Below, piece by piece: positions 9,130-18,901 of a stretch of DNA of 64,000 nt. The position numbers and the translations under genes are program-made. The notes under the pieces are model-generated. The model worked only from the letters and a program-made list of their open reading frames with translations, did no database searches and had not been told where the DNA came from. The DNA lies in the NCBI GenBank assembly GCA_963730555.1, contig CAVSSS010000014.1, positions 62,001 through 126,000 of the forward strand. Reading direction: 5' to 3'. Position 1 is the first letter of the stretch. Each line of letters starts with the position of its first letter. The stretch comes from Roseiarcus sp963730555 (GTDB lineage: Bacteria > Pseudomonadota > Alphaproteobacteria > Rhizobiales > Beijerinckiaceae).

Positions 9130-9524
9130 CTTTAGGCGGGCATGGGTTGTCAACTCCGTTGTTTTCGGCTGGCCAGGTGGGAAGCGCTCGGAAGGGTTCA
9201 GGCTTCTTTGCGTGCTCAACGCCCGGCGGCGTCGGCGGACAGGATGGGTTGAGAAGGGTCGGACGGCCTAGTTTTGCCACGCGACCAGCCGGCAAATGCC
9301 GAACCGTCGCAACCAGCGATGCGGGCTTCTTTAGGCGGGCATGGGTTGTCAACTCCGTTGTTTTCGGCTGGCCAGGTGGGAAGCGCTCGGAAGGGTTCAG
9401 GCTTCTTTGCGTGCTCAACGCCCGCGGCGTCGGCGGACAGGATGGGTTGAGAAGGGTCGGACGGCCTAGCTTTGCCACGCGACCAGCCGGCAAATGCCGA
9501 ACCGTCGCAACCAGCGATGCGGGC
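9128..9524 (+). repeat. Tandem duplication (199 + 198 bp) at the tnp-distal end of the IS110 element
   Basis: Two adjacent direct copies lie at 9128-9326 and 9327-9524. Each begins TTCTTTAGGCGGGCATGG and ends CAGCGATGCGGGC, and they differ by one missing G (near 9223/9421) and one T/C change. The unit includes the terminal sequence of the IS110 element, so the element has a doubled end. The same doubled structure, with the same two differences, occurs at 55932-56328. Confidence 0.9.
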
Positions 9525-10722
9525 TCATCCAACCCTCGCCCCCTTCCGGGCGCTTCTTTCCGCCTGGTCGGCGGAACTCGGGGTTTTTGCTTGTGTGCCT
9601 CCCTTAAACTGCGGTCGGCGCCGCCATTCGGCTCGTGTCGGACCACCGGAAGTCAGTTCCGTCGGTCCACATCCGGTGCATGACCACCGCGAGTCGGCGT
9701 GCGAGGGCGACCTTCGCGCCTTTCACGCTGCCTCTCTTCGCGATCCGCATGGCCCAGGATCGGAGCGATGACCATCGGCCATGATGCAGCAGAACGTTCG
9801 CTGCCTGATACAAGGCTGTGCGGACCATCTCGTCACCGCAACGATTGATGCGGCCATCATAGTCAGTCTGACCAGAACTGTAGCGTTTCGGGGTGAGGCC
9901 GAAATGCGCTCCAACATCGCGCGATCTTGAAAAGCGCTCGGGCGCATCGACGCCCGTCCGATAGGTGAGGGCCACAACCACGCCGACACCGGGAACGGTC
10001 ATCAGCCTGCGGCAGACGGGATCACGCCGCGCCAACTGTTGGCAGAGGCGATCGAGCCGTTCGAACTCTTCGAGGAGCACTTGGCGAACGCGCAACATTG
10101 GCTTGGTGATCGCGAGCAGAATGGGGTCGTCCGCAACGAGTTCCAATGCCCTGGCCTCGAACCCTCGCCGGGCTACGACACCGACCCGCAGGCCGAAAAC
10201 CTTTAGGGATCCGCGTACTGAGTTCTCGATATCCAAGGCTTTGGTCAAAAGCTGCTGACGGTTGACCAACAGCATACGGGTCCGCTGCGCTTCCTCGCTC
10301 TTAACATAGACTTGCCTAAACCAACCGAGGCGAACGAGTTGCGCGATGCCGCGCGCGTCATTGCGGTCGGTCTTGTTCCGCATGGCGCTCAGCCCGGCCT
10401 TGACGTGACGGCATTCAAGGCAGATCGCGCCGTACCCCGCCGCACGCAGCTCGCCATAAAGCCAGGACGAGGTTGGCCCCGCTTCCAGCCCTATGCGCTT
10501 GAACGGCGAACCGAAGCTTTTCAGCAGATGAACAATGGCTGCTGGCTCGGCTGCGATTTTCTTCTCGAGCAGGACGTCACCTGCGCCATTCACGATGCAA
10601 ACGTTGATGGTTTCCAGGGACACGTCGAGGCCGGCGAAGTAGTCCATTTTTCCCTCCTTGATGCTTGGCGCCATACAGAGTGCCAGGATGGCCGTCTTGG
10701 CTCGACCGCCCGCCTACTCCAT
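9130..10722 (-). mobile_element. IS110-family element, copy 1, nested in IS1182
   Basis: The borders are set by the split transposase: left junction TGGTTT/CT/TTAGG (9130-9131), right junction CTCCAT/CT/TTGCC (10723-10724). Removing one CT-to-CT segment gives TGG TTT CTT TGC CGG CTG, an open frame across the host gene. There is no target duplication, and a CT core at both ends agrees with what is known of IS110-family recombination. The 5' leader of the transposase is only about 75 bases, while about 470 non-coding bases lie 3' of it. Confidence 0.8.
9604..10647 (-). CDS. IS110-family transposase (DEDD recombinase), copy 1
   Basis: 347 residues from ATG 10647, chosen because GGAGGG sits just upstream and because MDYFAGLDVSLETINV is the family N-terminus. 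It has the N-terminal RuvC-like DEDD domain (Asp in GLDVS, Glu in IGLEAGPTS, Asp pair in NKTDRNDARGIA) and the C-terminal transposase_20 domain (MTVPGVGVVVALTYRTGV, AHFGLTPKRYSSG). Members act with a bridge RNA made from a non-coding end. It is identical to the copy at 56408-57451 except Asn for Ser in the block RINRCGDEMV. It appears intact. Confidence 0.9.
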   Translation of the reverse strand: MDYFAGLDVSLETINVCIVNGAGDVLLEKKIAAEPAAIVHLLKSFGSPFKRIGLEAGPTSSWLYGELRAAGYGAICLECRHVKAGLSAMRNKTDRNDARGIAQLVRLGWFRQVYVKSEEAQRTRMLLVNRQQLLTKALDIENSVRGSLKVFGLRVGVVARRGFEARALELVADDPILLAITKPMLRVRQVLLEEFERLDRLCQQLARRDPVCRRLMTVPGVGVVVALTYRTGVDAPERFSRSRDVGAHFGLTPKRYSSGQTDYDGRINRCGDEMVRTALYQAANVLLHHGRWSSLRSWAMRIAKRGSVKGAKVALARRLAVVMHRMWTDGTDFRWSDTSRMAAPTAV

Positions 10723-11645
10723 CTTTGCCGGCTGGGGCTCGACGGCGACGTTCCGGACCATTCGACGTTGTCGAAGAACCGCCACGGCCGCTTCCGTGAG
10801 AGCGATCTGCTGCGCAAGCTGTTTGAGACCGTGGTCGCGCGCTGCATGAAGGAAGGGATCGTGGGCGGCGAGGCCTTCGCGGTCGACGCCAGCATGATCG
10901 TGGCCGACGCGCATCGAAGGCGCGGCGTCGCCAAGGTCGAGGACCTTGATCCGACGTCCAGCCGCGCGGTCGCCGAATATCTTTCGGTTCTCGATGACGC
11001 GGCCTTCGGCGGGGCAACGCCGGTCGAGCCAAAGGTGATTTCGCCAACCGATCCGGCGGCCCGTTACACCGCTTCGGCCAACTCTGTCGCCGGTTATGCC
11101 TACTCCGACAACTATCTCGTCGATCTGAAGCATGCAGTGATTGTGGATGACGAGGCGACGACAACCATTCGCCAAGCGGAAGTCGGCGCGGCCAAAACCA
11201 TGCTCGACCGCACGGCTGAACAGTTCGACCTCACTCCGTCGCGCCTGGTCGCCGATGGGGGCTACGGCTCGGCCGACATGGTCGGGCGGTTGGTGGACGA
11301 GCGCGGGATCGAGCCGCACGTGAACCTGATCGACAAGTCCGAGCGCACGGACGGAACGCTTTCGCGCAGCGACTTCGCCTTCGATCCAGAGCGCAATCTT
11401 TATGTCTGCCCCGGCGGCAAAGAGCTCAAGAAGTACCACCGCGCTTTCGCCAAGCCGCGCGATGGGCTGACGAAGGACGGCACGATGATCTACTTTGCGC
11501 GCAAGCAGGACTGCGAGGCCTGCGCGCTCAAGCGCAAGTGTTGCCCGAACGCGGCCGCACGCAAGATCGCGCGCTCTGCTCATGAAGCCGCGCGCGACAA
11601 GGCCCGTGCGATCGCAAAGACTGAGGCCTACGCCGTCTCATGTTG
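10723..11645 (+). pseudogene. IS1182 transposase, C-terminal part, right end lost
   Basis: Resumes with CRLGLDGDVPDHSTLSKNRH and runs through the DDE-like core (GEAFAVDASMIVADAHRR, VADGGYGSADMVGRL) and the zinc-binding block CEACALKRKCCP to IAKTEAYA. The expected C-terminal part is missing and the sequence after about 11640 is unrelated. Confidence 0.75.
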
Positions 11646-11855
11646 CGAACGATTTCGTCCTTCGTCAAACGGCGGTTCGGGCTCGAGCCCAGTGCTCGGT
11701 CTCGATCAGGTCCCTGAATCGCTGTTTCCTGCGGTCGCTTGCAGCGCTTACTTGCCGCTCCGTCCTCTCGACGTGGCCTTGATCGTGCTTGTGTTCTCGG
11801 TTGGGGAGTTGGCGATGTCGCGGCTCTTCTTCGCCGTCGGCTTGCGGGATCGTCC
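11646..11855. other. Unassigned junction sequence
   Basis: This lies between the broken IS1182 end and the phosphoesterase. The minus strand reads RKQRFRDLIETEHWARAR before a stop, possibly the C-terminal scrap of another gene. I do not recognise it. Confidence 0.3.
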
Positions 11856-12950
11856 CTACTGAGGGGTTCCGCGGTCAAACCGGTGCAGCGTGATCTCCGG
11901 CCGATTGTTGAAACGAACCGGGACGACGGAGGACCCCGCCCCGACTGACGTATAGCCCGCCATGCCCGCATGCCGCCATGCGCCAGCGCCGAAAGCGCGG
12001 GGCAAATCGGCTTCGAGCAGGATAGGAATGCCGCCGGGCAAGCAGATCTGCCCGCCGTGCGTATGTCCGCTCAGCATTAGGGCGAAACCAGCGTGCGCGG
12101 CCTGCCGGTAGATCTCCGGAGTGTGCGAGAGCAGGACAGAGACGTAACCCGGGGGAATCTCCGCAGCCGCTTTTTCGATGTTGTCAGCGCGATAAAAATG
12201 CGCGTCGTCGACCCCCGCGAGATAGATTAAAGCGCCGCCGCGGTCGATGGCGACGGTTTCATTCAGCAACATGCGAATCCCCAGCGCCTCCAGGTCGGGA
12301 ACCATCGCAATCGAATCGTGGTTGCCGAGTACCCCATAGATGTCGCCGCGTAGCGCTTCACATAGGCGCGCGACCCCCTCGAGGCAGGGCCTGCAATCGC
12401 CGTGGGTGCGTCCGCGATAATCGCCTGTCAGCACACAGAGATCATATGCGAGGTCATGCGCGAGTTCGGCCGCCCGCTGCATGGCGGGGCCGCTAAGGTC
12501 CGCATGCAGGTCGCTCAGATGCAGGACCGTGAAACCATCGAAAGCGCCTGGCAGATTTGGAAGACGCACAACGTTGCGCCGCACCTGCACCTCGCGTGCG
12601 TTAGCTCGGCCTCGCCAATAGGTCCCCGTCACGCGAAGCGCTATCTCGATCATCGCCTGCATCAGGGGCAAGTTCTCGAGGTGCAAGAAGCTTAGCCCCT
12701 GGCCAAAAGCCTGCGCCTCGTGCTCGCGCTCCATGCCGAGACGGAGCTGTGCATGAAACGGCCCGAGTTGGGTTTCCAGACGGCGCAGCGCTTCGTCAGG
12801 ATCGAGGAGGCGGCGCGTCGTCAAGTAGTCGGCTCCCGGGGCGTTAGGAATTCGATCTCGCCTTTGTCGTCGACGCCTTGTACCTGCCGCCCATCTGGCA
12901 AGCGACAGGACGGTTCCAAGCCAGTCCTTAATAAAGATCGTGGGAGTCAC
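11856..12950 (-). CDS. Calcineurin-like metallophosphoesterase
   Basis: Phosphoesterase of the YkuE-like group with the full two-metal motif set: TVLHLSDLHAD (about residue 145), VLTGDYRGR, GVLGNHD, LLSHTPEIY and LMLSGHTHGGQI. The 140 residues before the first motif form a helical, charged region that is usual for this subgroup. The start given is GTG 12950 without a good ribosome site, so the true start may be further in. The substrate is unknown. It stands alone, flanked by IS scars and a broken ompW. Confidence 0.8.
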   Translation of the reverse strand: MTPTIFIKDWLGTVLSLARWAAGTRRRRQRRDRIPNAPGADYLTTRRLLDPDEALRRLETQLGPFHAQLRLGMEREHEAQAFGQGLSFLHLENLPLMQAMIEIALRVTGTYWRGRANAREVQVRRNVVRLPNLPGAFDGFTVLHLSDLHADLSGPAMQRAAELAHDLAYDLCVLTGDYRGRTHGDCRPCLEGVARLCEALRGDIYGVLGNHDSIAMVPDLEALGIRMLLNETVAIDRGGALIYLAGVDDAHFYRADNIEKAAAEIPPGYVSVLLSHTPEIYRQAAHAGFALMLSGHTHGGQICLPGGIPILLEADLPRAFGAGAWRHAGMAGYTSVGAGSSVVPVRFNNRPEITLHRFDRGTPQ

Positions 12951-13281
12951 GATGGCTCGATAACATCTTTACGCCCGGGCTCGATGCAGAGATCTTGATC
13001 TCGCAATGCCCACCAAGACGACTTCCCCCGCGGCTTTGCCAATTAGAGCCCGCGCGGTCAGCGATCTCAACCAGATCCAACTCAAGAATATCGCTGAGCC
13101 GATTCGCGTCTACTCGCTTCGAGGCGACGTCCCGCGCAGGCGACCTCGGCCTCGCTGATAAGCGCGTCGCGCAGGACTTAGCGATCGAAGCCTCGATCGC
13201 CCTGGCGGTGCTGATATCTTCGCTGTAATCGCCCTCGAGGCGGTGCCACGAAGGCGCTGGGCTGATCCGCTTGGGACAAAC
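12951..13281. other. No gene recognised
   Basis: Frames on both strands are short and none resembles a known family. Confidence 0.5.
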
Positions 13282-14072
13282 TCAAAAGCGATACGTGACA
13301 CCCGTGGAGAACAGCCACGGTTGGAAAGTCGTCTTGATGGTGGCGGCCCCTGGAATCGTACCGACCGGCAGACCGAGATCGAATCCGGTCGACTTTCCTG
13401 TGGACCAAACGAAGAGCTTCTTGACGTCTAAAAAGACACCCCAATTCCGGTTGAACATGTAATCGGAGCCGGCCTGAGCAACGAGGCCGACCGTGGGCGC
13501 AAACGAGCCTCCGGTGTTAAAACCGTCCTGAACTGCAAGTTCGAAACTCGGCGCGATTCCGCCACCCAGACAAGGCTGGATCGCGCCAAACTGCGTGAAA
13601 TGATAGACGGCTGTTATAGGAACCACGCCTGGCAACAACTTACTGAGAACGGCCCCTGAAAATGGCGGCGTCGGCGAGAACCCGGTAAACTTTATGGTCA
13701 GGCCAACGGGGAACTGCGGTCGATACCTCAAGTGACCAGTTCGGGGTAAAGAAATAGCCGGCCTGGAAGCTTGCGGAAACAATGCTCGAATAGCTCGCGC
13801 CTCGCCCGACCAACGACAGCTGGGGTCCGAAACCGCCGACGGGAACGAGTTCGATTCCCAGGCCCGCGACCTCCACCACGGGTTGCGCGAACAAGCTGGA
13901 CCAACTTTGATTGAGTGCGCCTAGCGCACCGAGCTTCACGTACCAGCGGGGGCCGCCTCCGCAGCAGGGCTCGGCCTAGCCAGCGGGTTGGGCAGGTCCG
14001 CAGCATGAAGCGCGCGCCAGCGGAGAGAGCGAAAATTAGTGATCCGGAAACGAAGGCTTTGAGGCTCATCAT
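13282..14072 (-). pseudogene. ompW: OmpW-family outer membrane protein, broken by about three frameshifts
   Basis: An ATG at 14072 begins a signal peptide (MMSLKAFVSGSLIFALSAGA). The following parts lie in different frames: AADLPNPLARPSPAAEAAP, then WYVKLGALGALNQ with LSLVGRGASYSSIVSASFQA and FFTPNWSLEVSTAVP, then QFPVGLTIKFTG through AVYHFTQFGAIQPCLGGGIA and a C-terminal STGVTYRF ending in Phe, as outer membrane beta-barrels do. Pattern and order match OmpW (eight-stranded barrel). Three single-base shifts are needed to read the whole chain. Confidence 0.75.
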
Positions 14073-14098
14073 AACTGGTCCTCTCGCTGAGGCTGGGG

Positions 14099-16777
14099 TC
14101 ATTGGAAGTTGAAGCCCTTGTTCCGGAACAGGCCGACGCACGCTTCGACCGCGGCTGGATCGTAGAGCCGGCCCTTCCCCGCCTCGATCTCGGCCAACGC
14201 GGCATCGAGACCGAGGCCGGCGCGATAGGGGCGATGCGACAGCATGGCTTCTATTACGTCTGCGACCGCAAGGATCTTGGCCTCCGGCAGCATGGCCTCG
14301 CCCTTGAGGCCCTGCGGATAGCCTGAGCCGTCGAGCCGTTCGTGATGCTGCAGGATGATCTGCGCGATCGGCCAGGGAAACTGGATGCCCTTTATGATCT
14401 CATAGCCGGTTTGCACATGGGTCTGGAGCATCCGATATTCGAGCGATGTCAACTTGCCGGGCTTGCTCAAGAGCTCGGCCGGCACATTGATCTTGCCGAC
14501 GTCGTGGATCGTGGCGGCGAGGAAGAGGCCCTCGATCTGCTCTTCCTTTAGACCAATCTCGCGCGCAATCGCTGTTGCAAGTTCGGCCACACGACGCTGA
14601 TGGCCGGCGGTGTAGGCGTCGCGCATTTCGACCGCGGTTGCAATCGCCTGAACGGTACTTTTCAAGTTCTCCTGGAGTGTGAGAAGGGCGGATTCATGCC
14701 CAGCATGATCGCGCAGAGCGCAAATTCCATAGGCAAGATCGGCGGCCAACTGCTCCAGCAGCACGACCTCCTCCGGACCAAAGGCGTCCGGTTCCCCAGA
14801 GTAGAATGTGAGAGTGCCGAACACTTCCAATCGATTCTTGAGCGGCAGGGCGATGCTCGATTTGAGGTCGTATCTGAGCATCTCCACGCGCCATGGCGCC
14901 AGGGCCGGATTGGTTGCCACGTTCTGATTGACCTGTACTTCGCCAGTTCGGACCGCGGTCCCAGTCGGACCCCGTCCCCGTGCAGCGTCCGCCCAGGTGA
15001 TGTTCGCCGCCTCGACAAATTCGGGGTGCTCGCCGGCACACGCCACCGGCCGCACGGTCTTATTCTCGTCCTGTTCGACGAAGCCGATCCAGGCCAGGCG
15101 ATAGCCGCCCATTTCCACCGCAACGCGGCACATGTCATCGAGCAATTCTTTCTCGGTCGTGGCGCGCACGACCGCCGCGCCAGCGGCGCTTAAGGTCCTA
15201 TGCGTCCGGTTGAGTTGCTGAAGCGCCAACTCGGCGCGCCTGCGTTCAGTGACGTCGACGAAACTGGCTCGCAGCAGGCGAATGCTCGACGGAAGGCGGA
15301 CAAGGGTCACCTCGCACAGACGCTCTTCCCCTGAGGTTTGGCGGATCCGCCGCTCATAGGTGATTTCCTCGCCCGCCAAGGCGCGTTCGTTGTGCTCTGA
15401 ATAGGACTGCGCCACTGGCCGGGCGTCGGGTTGTTCCTGCGTGTAGAAGTGCTGCGGTCCGTGCGCGAGAATTTCCTCCTGAGGAACGTCGAACAGGCGT
15501 TCTGCGGCCTTGTTCGCGGCGACAAAGCGGTCTTGGTCGTAATCGAAGAGCAGGATCGCGTCGGGCGCCTCCTCGACTAACAGTCGGAAGCGCTCCTCGC
15601 TGGTTCGCAGCGATTCCTCGGCCTTCTTGCGCGAGGTAATGTCGCGAAAGAACCAGATCCTGCCCAGATATTCGCTATCTGAGCTCTTGAACGGCGACGA
15701 AAAGCGATCGAGGACGTGACCATTCTTGAGAACCAACTCGTCCTGACCGGATTCCTCGGGATGGTCATAAAGGTATTGCACCCGGCGCTGGAACGATTCG
15801 ACATCGGCTACCCGTTGCGAAACAAGCGCCCGCACTTGCTCATCGTCGCCAGCTGCGAGCAACTCGGCCGGAACGTCGAAGATCTGACCGAAGCGTCGAT
15901 TGACCGAGATGATGCGCGCCATTGAATCGACAACCAAAATCCCGTCCGGTGAGGATTCATGTTCGGTGGCGAGGATCGCGGCGGTGGACGTCAGTTCGCG
16001 TTGGGCCCTGTTTCGCTCGGTCACGTCGACAACGACGGCGATCGAGGCTGAACCGCCTTCGAACGTCGATTTCGAGGCGTTGACCAGCACCGCGACGAGG
16101 CCGCCGTCTCGGGTCCGCAGGGTCGAGGCGATCTCCAGGAGAGCGCCCTTCTCAACGAGTGGCGAACGTAGATTTTGCGCGACGATCGGCTGTTCCGCCT
16201 CAGGGACGAAGTCCAGCAGCGGGGGGCCGACGATGTCCTCAGGCGCGTACCCGATCATGTGCGCGAAGTAGCCGTTAGAGTATCCGATCGTCCCGTCGTC
16301 GCGGACGATGACGATGCCGGCGACGTTCTGTTCGGCGAGGCTACGAAATTTATCCTCTTCCTCTCGGATTCGCTTTTCTTCCCGTTTGTGCTCGCTAATA
16401 TCGACGATCACCCCGATCGATGCTTGTTGGCCGCGGAAAGCCGCCACATTGTTGTCGACGAGGACATCGACCAGTGCGCCGTCCTTGCGCAAAAGAGTCG
16501 AATTGAATGCGGAAAACTGTTCGCGGCCGGTCATCTGCGCCACAAACCGTTTGCTCACGGCTGTCTTTTCCGAGTTAGCAATGAACTCGAGCATCGGCCG
16601 GCCGAGGACTTCGACACGCTCATAGCCCACCAACTTCGCGAGGTACGAATTGACGTAGGCGAGCGTCCCGTCCGCGGCGACGATGTAAATGCCGGCGATT
16701 TCCTGTTCCATCAGTGCGCGGAATGCGGTCCCTTGTTCGCTGAGGTGCTCCTCAGCGGGTTTGCGCTGATCAGCCAT
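14099..16777 (-). CDS. PAS x4 - GAF - HD-GYP protein, probable cyclic di-GMP phosphodiesterase
   Basis: About 892 residues from ATG 16777 (MADQRKPAEEHL); an upstream in-frame start at 16834 would add codons that belong to an IS630 scar. PAS domains lie at about 15-130, 138-255, 265-385 and 395-515, each ending in the usual DISEHKR / DVTERNR / DITSRKK / DVTERRR boundary. GAF covers about 525-680. The HD-GYP domain (about 715-880) has HDVGK near residue 758 and HHERLDGSGYP near 815, so all hallmark residues are present. Such enzymes cleave cyclic di-GMP in response to signals sensed by the PAS and GAF modules. It is soluble, with no membrane segment. Confidence 0.9.
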   Translation of the reverse strand: MADQRKPAEEHLSEQGTAFRALMEQEIAGIYIVAADGTLAYVNSYLAKLVGYERVEVLGRPMLEFIANSEKTAVSKRFVAQMTGREQFSAFNSTLLRKDGALVDVLVDNNVAAFRGQQASIGVIVDISEHKREEKRIREEEDKFRSLAEQNVAGIVIVRDDGTIGYSNGYFAHMIGYAPEDIVGPPLLDFVPEAEQPIVAQNLRSPLVEKGALLEIASTLRTRDGGLVAVLVNASKSTFEGGSASIAVVVDVTERNRAQRELTSTAAILATEHESSPDGILVVDSMARIISVNRRFGQIFDVPAELLAAGDDEQVRALVSQRVADVESFQRRVQYLYDHPEESGQDELVLKNGHVLDRFSSPFKSSDSEYLGRIWFFRDITSRKKAEESLRTSEERFRLLVEEAPDAILLFDYDQDRFVAANKAAERLFDVPQEEILAHGPQHFYTQEQPDARPVAQSYSEHNERALAGEEITYERRIRQTSGEERLCEVTLVRLPSSIRLLRASFVDVTERRRAELALQQLNRTHRTLSAAGAAVVRATTEKELLDDMCRVAVEMGGYRLAWIGFVEQDENKTVRPVACAGEHPEFVEAANITWADAARGRGPTGTAVRTGEVQVNQNVATNPALAPWRVEMLRYDLKSSIALPLKNRLEVFGTLTFYSGEPDAFGPEEVVLLEQLAADLAYGICALRDHAGHESALLTLQENLKSTVQAIATAVEMRDAYTAGHQRRVAELATAIAREIGLKEEQIEGLFLAATIHDVGKINVPAELLSKPGKLTSLEYRMLQTHVQTGYEIIKGIQFPWPIAQIILQHHERLDGSGYPQGLKGEAMLPEAKILAVADVIEAMLSHRPYRAGLGLDAALAEIEAGKGRLYDPAAVEACVGLFRNKGFNFQ

Positions 16778-16811
16778 TCGGCTGAAACGCGGACGATTTG
16801 TGAGAGGGCGG

Positions 16812-16891
16812 AGCGGGAGACAAAGGTCGGCCAACTCCTCGACCTCTTCAGCCCCGCCGAGTGCGCGAACTATCTCGTCAACTCCGCCTAA
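16812..16891 (+). pseudogene. IS630 transposase C-terminal scar
   Basis: The plus strand reads VGQLLDLFSPAECANYLVNS then a stop, matching the C-terminus of IS630 transposases (compare CFTPTECANYFKNAGY at 50325-50370). The terminal TCTAG near 16908 probably marks the IS end. Nothing else of the element remains. Confidence 0.7.
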
Positions 16892-17135
16892 GCGAGCCGT
16901 GTTCTAGAGTACGCGACTTGCGGCTGGGCGCGGCGGCCTCGAGGTTCGCGAGGGCGATCGCCTTATCAGCGAACGCCCGAGACAGCGCCGAGAACATCGC
17001 GCTGTCAGTCGCCCCGTCTGCGGGCGTCTCCATGCTCCGGAGCACTTCATAGACTAGGCAAATCATCCGCCCGCGCCGCTCAAAACCATCGCCCTGTACC
17101 CGAGCCAACAGGTGGTTAGGTAAACTAGCGTTCAC
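16878..17135 (-). CDS. Small protein of unknown function, paralogue A, C-terminus altered by an IS630 scar
   Basis: About 85 residues from GTG 17135, placed by GGAGAG-N4-GTG and supported by the identical arrangement in the paralogue at 24398. The core RRGRMICLVYEVLRSMETPADGAT, then ALSRAFADKAIALANLEAA, matches paralogue B. The last residues are read from the IS630 scar, so the natural C-terminus is gone. It is helical and soluble. Function unknown. Confidence 0.6.
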   Translation of the reverse strand: MNASLPNHLLARVQGDGFERRGRMICLVYEVLRSMETPADGATDSAMFSALSRAFADKAIALANLEAAAPSRKSRTLEHGSLRRS

Positions 17136-17440
17136 AATACTCTCCAGCTGCAAAGTCGAGGTGCTCTAGTGTCTCGCTGAGCGCGGTTGTCTTCGAGGAT
17201 GATCCATTTTCCCTGGCGACGCGCCTTACGGCCATTTGCGCCAATCGCTGCGAAGACGGTTAACACCAATGCTTCAGACAAATCATCACCGGCGCCATGG
17301 CTGAAGCGAAGCCCCGGCAGGATCGATTTCTTGCAGCATGCCTCTTTTTGACCTGAGAGCTGTTCTGGGCGCCAGGATCAGGACTGCAGAAACACGACCG
17401 TATCAGCCAGCGATCTGAGTTGCTTCTGCCACATGGGTCC

Positions 17441-18901
17441 TTATAGGCGATCGGGCTGTCGGCGAACGATCCGGCCCAGCGTGGCAATGGCCTGTTCTGC
17501 CTGAGGCGTCCAGGGATGGCCGAAATTGAGCCGCAGGCAGTTGCGGAACCCGCCGTGGTTGGAGAACATCGGCCCAGGTGCGATGCTGATTTGGTTGGCC
17601 AGCGCTCTCCTATAGACGGCGAGTGCGTCTACCGTGTCCCACGGCAGGTCGACCCACATGAAGTATCCGCCCTCCGGCCGGGTGAGCCGGACGTCACGCG
17701 GAAAATGCCGGGTCACCGAGTCAATCAGCGCCTCTTTCTGCCGCTTCAATGCCGCCCGGAGCTGACGCAGATGCCGGTCATAACCACCATGCTGAAGATA
17801 CTCAGCCAGGGTGGCCTGGGCCGGAACGGAGCCCGACAAACTGGTCATGAGCTTCAACCGGCGCACGCTGTTGGCAAACCGGCCGGCTGCGACCCACCCG
17901 ACTCGGTATCCCGGTGACAGCGTCTTGGAGAAGGACGAGCAGTGCATCACGAGGCCGCGCTGGTCGAAAGTTTTGGCCGACGACGGCGGCTCGTTGGTGT
18001 GGTGCAGTTCGCCGTACACGTCGTCCTCGATCAATGGCACCTCATTGTGTGACAGTAGGTCGACGAGGGCGTGCTTTTTCTCTCGAGACAGCGAGCAGCC
18101 AAGCGGGTTCTGGAAATTTGTCATCAACCAGCAGGCTTTTGGCCGTTGGGTCTCCAGAACGTGCGCCAGTCTGGAGAGGTCCACACCCTCGCGCGGGTGC
18201 GTCGGCACTTCGATGGCCTTGAGCTGAAGCCGCTCGAGCGACTGCAGCGCGGCGTAAAAGGAGGGAGACTCCACGACCACCGCGTCGCCTGGTCGGGCCA
18301 CCGCCTGCAGGCAAAAATTCAGTGCCTCCAGAGCACCATTCGTCAGCACAATTTCGTCGGCGGCGACCGACAGCCCCTGGGTCAAATAGCGCTTGCCGAC
18401 CTGCCGCCGTAGCCGCTCGTTGCCCGGCGGCAGATCGTCGAACGTGCTCCAGATACCGAGGGAGCGCGTGCTGGATGACTGCGCCTTGCGCAGGCTGTCG
18501 AGTGGGAAGAGCAATGGGCCGGGAAACGCCGACCCGAGTGGAACGATTTTGCGTGACTTCACCGAACTCAGGATCTCGTATACCAGGTCTGTGATCTCGA
18601 CTGGGTGGGCGCCTTCGGGTGGCGTCGATATCGCGGGTTCCGGAGCCTGAGCGCTGGAGGGCGGATTGACGAAATAGCCCGAGCGCGGGGCGGCACGAAT
18701 GAGGCCTCGGTTCTCGAGAAGGTCGTAAGCCTGGAACACGGTTGATGGGCTCAGGTGGCGCGTCCTGCAGGTCTGCCTTATTGAAGGCACACGATCGCCT
18801 GGCCGCAGCACGTTCGCGGCGATCTGGCGCGCAATCTCTTCGGCCAGTTCTTCATAGCGCTTGTGACCGGGCTTCGCGGTTCTACGATCATTGATGGCCA
18901 T
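17441..18901 (-). CDS. MocR-type transcriptional regulator (GntR domain fused to aminotransferase fold)
   Basis: About 486 residues from ATG 18901 (MAINDRR). The N-terminal winged helix of the GntR family lies at about 15-80 (GDRVPSIRQTC, LSPSTVFQAYDLLENRGLI). A class I aminotransferase-like domain (about 130-480) follows, with TNGALEALNFCLQAV, NFQNPLGCSLS, PLIEDDVYGEL and the PLP lysine in SSFSKTLSPGYRVGW at about residue 326. MocR regulators use PLP or an amino compound as effector. The target is unknown; there is no divergent partner gene next to it, only IS3 scar sequence. Confidence 0.9.
   Translation of the reverse strand: MAINDRRTAKPGHKRYEELAEEIARQIAANVLRPGDRVPSIRQTCRTRHLSPSTVFQAYDLLENRGLIRAAPRSGYFVNPPSSAQAPEPAISTPPEGAHPVEITDLVYEILSSVKSRKIVPLGSAFPGPLLFPLDSLRKAQSSSTRSLGIWSTFDDLPPGNERLRRQVGKRYLTQGLSVAADEIVLTNGALEALNFCLQAVARPGDAVVVESPSFYAALQSLERLQLKAIEVPTHPREGVDLSRLAHVLETQRPKACWLMTNFQNPLGCSLSREKKHALVDLLSHNEVPLIEDDVYGELHHTNEPPSSAKTFDQRGLVMHCSSFSKTLSPGYRVGWVAAGRFANSVRRLKLMTSLSGSVPAQATLAEYLQHGGYDRHLRQLRAALKRQKEALIDSVTRHFPRDVRLTRPEGGYFMWVDLPWDTVDALAVYRRALANQISIAPGPMFSNHGGFRNCLRLNFGHPWTPQAEQAIATLGRIVRRQPDRL

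Larger units (their letters stand above)
8787..11645 (+). mobile_element. IS1182-type element, copy 1, interrupted by an IS110-type element
   Basis: The left part (transposase start at 8854) and right part (10723 onward) are two halves of one transposase gene, separated by an IS110-type insertion at 9130-10722. The right end is lost: after the conserved block ARAIAKTEAYA (about 11635) the expected C-terminus with the last catalytic region is replaced by unrelated sequence. From about 8787 to 11353 the structure is almost identical to 55591-58157, in the same orientation. Confidence 0.8.

Noticed and set aside
9128..9524. Direct repeats considered as a CRISPR array
   Set aside because: Only two adjacent 199-bp units with no spacers, and no cas genes.
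9090..9683. Long frames on both strands across the 199-bp tandem repeat
   Set aside because: They are repeated GC-rich non-coding sequence of an IS end, without a ribosome site or known domain.
10312..11862. A single 516-codon plus-strand frame
   Set aside because: The first part is antisense to the IS110 transposase and the rest is the IS1182 transposase C-terminus. It is open by chance across the junction, not one protein.
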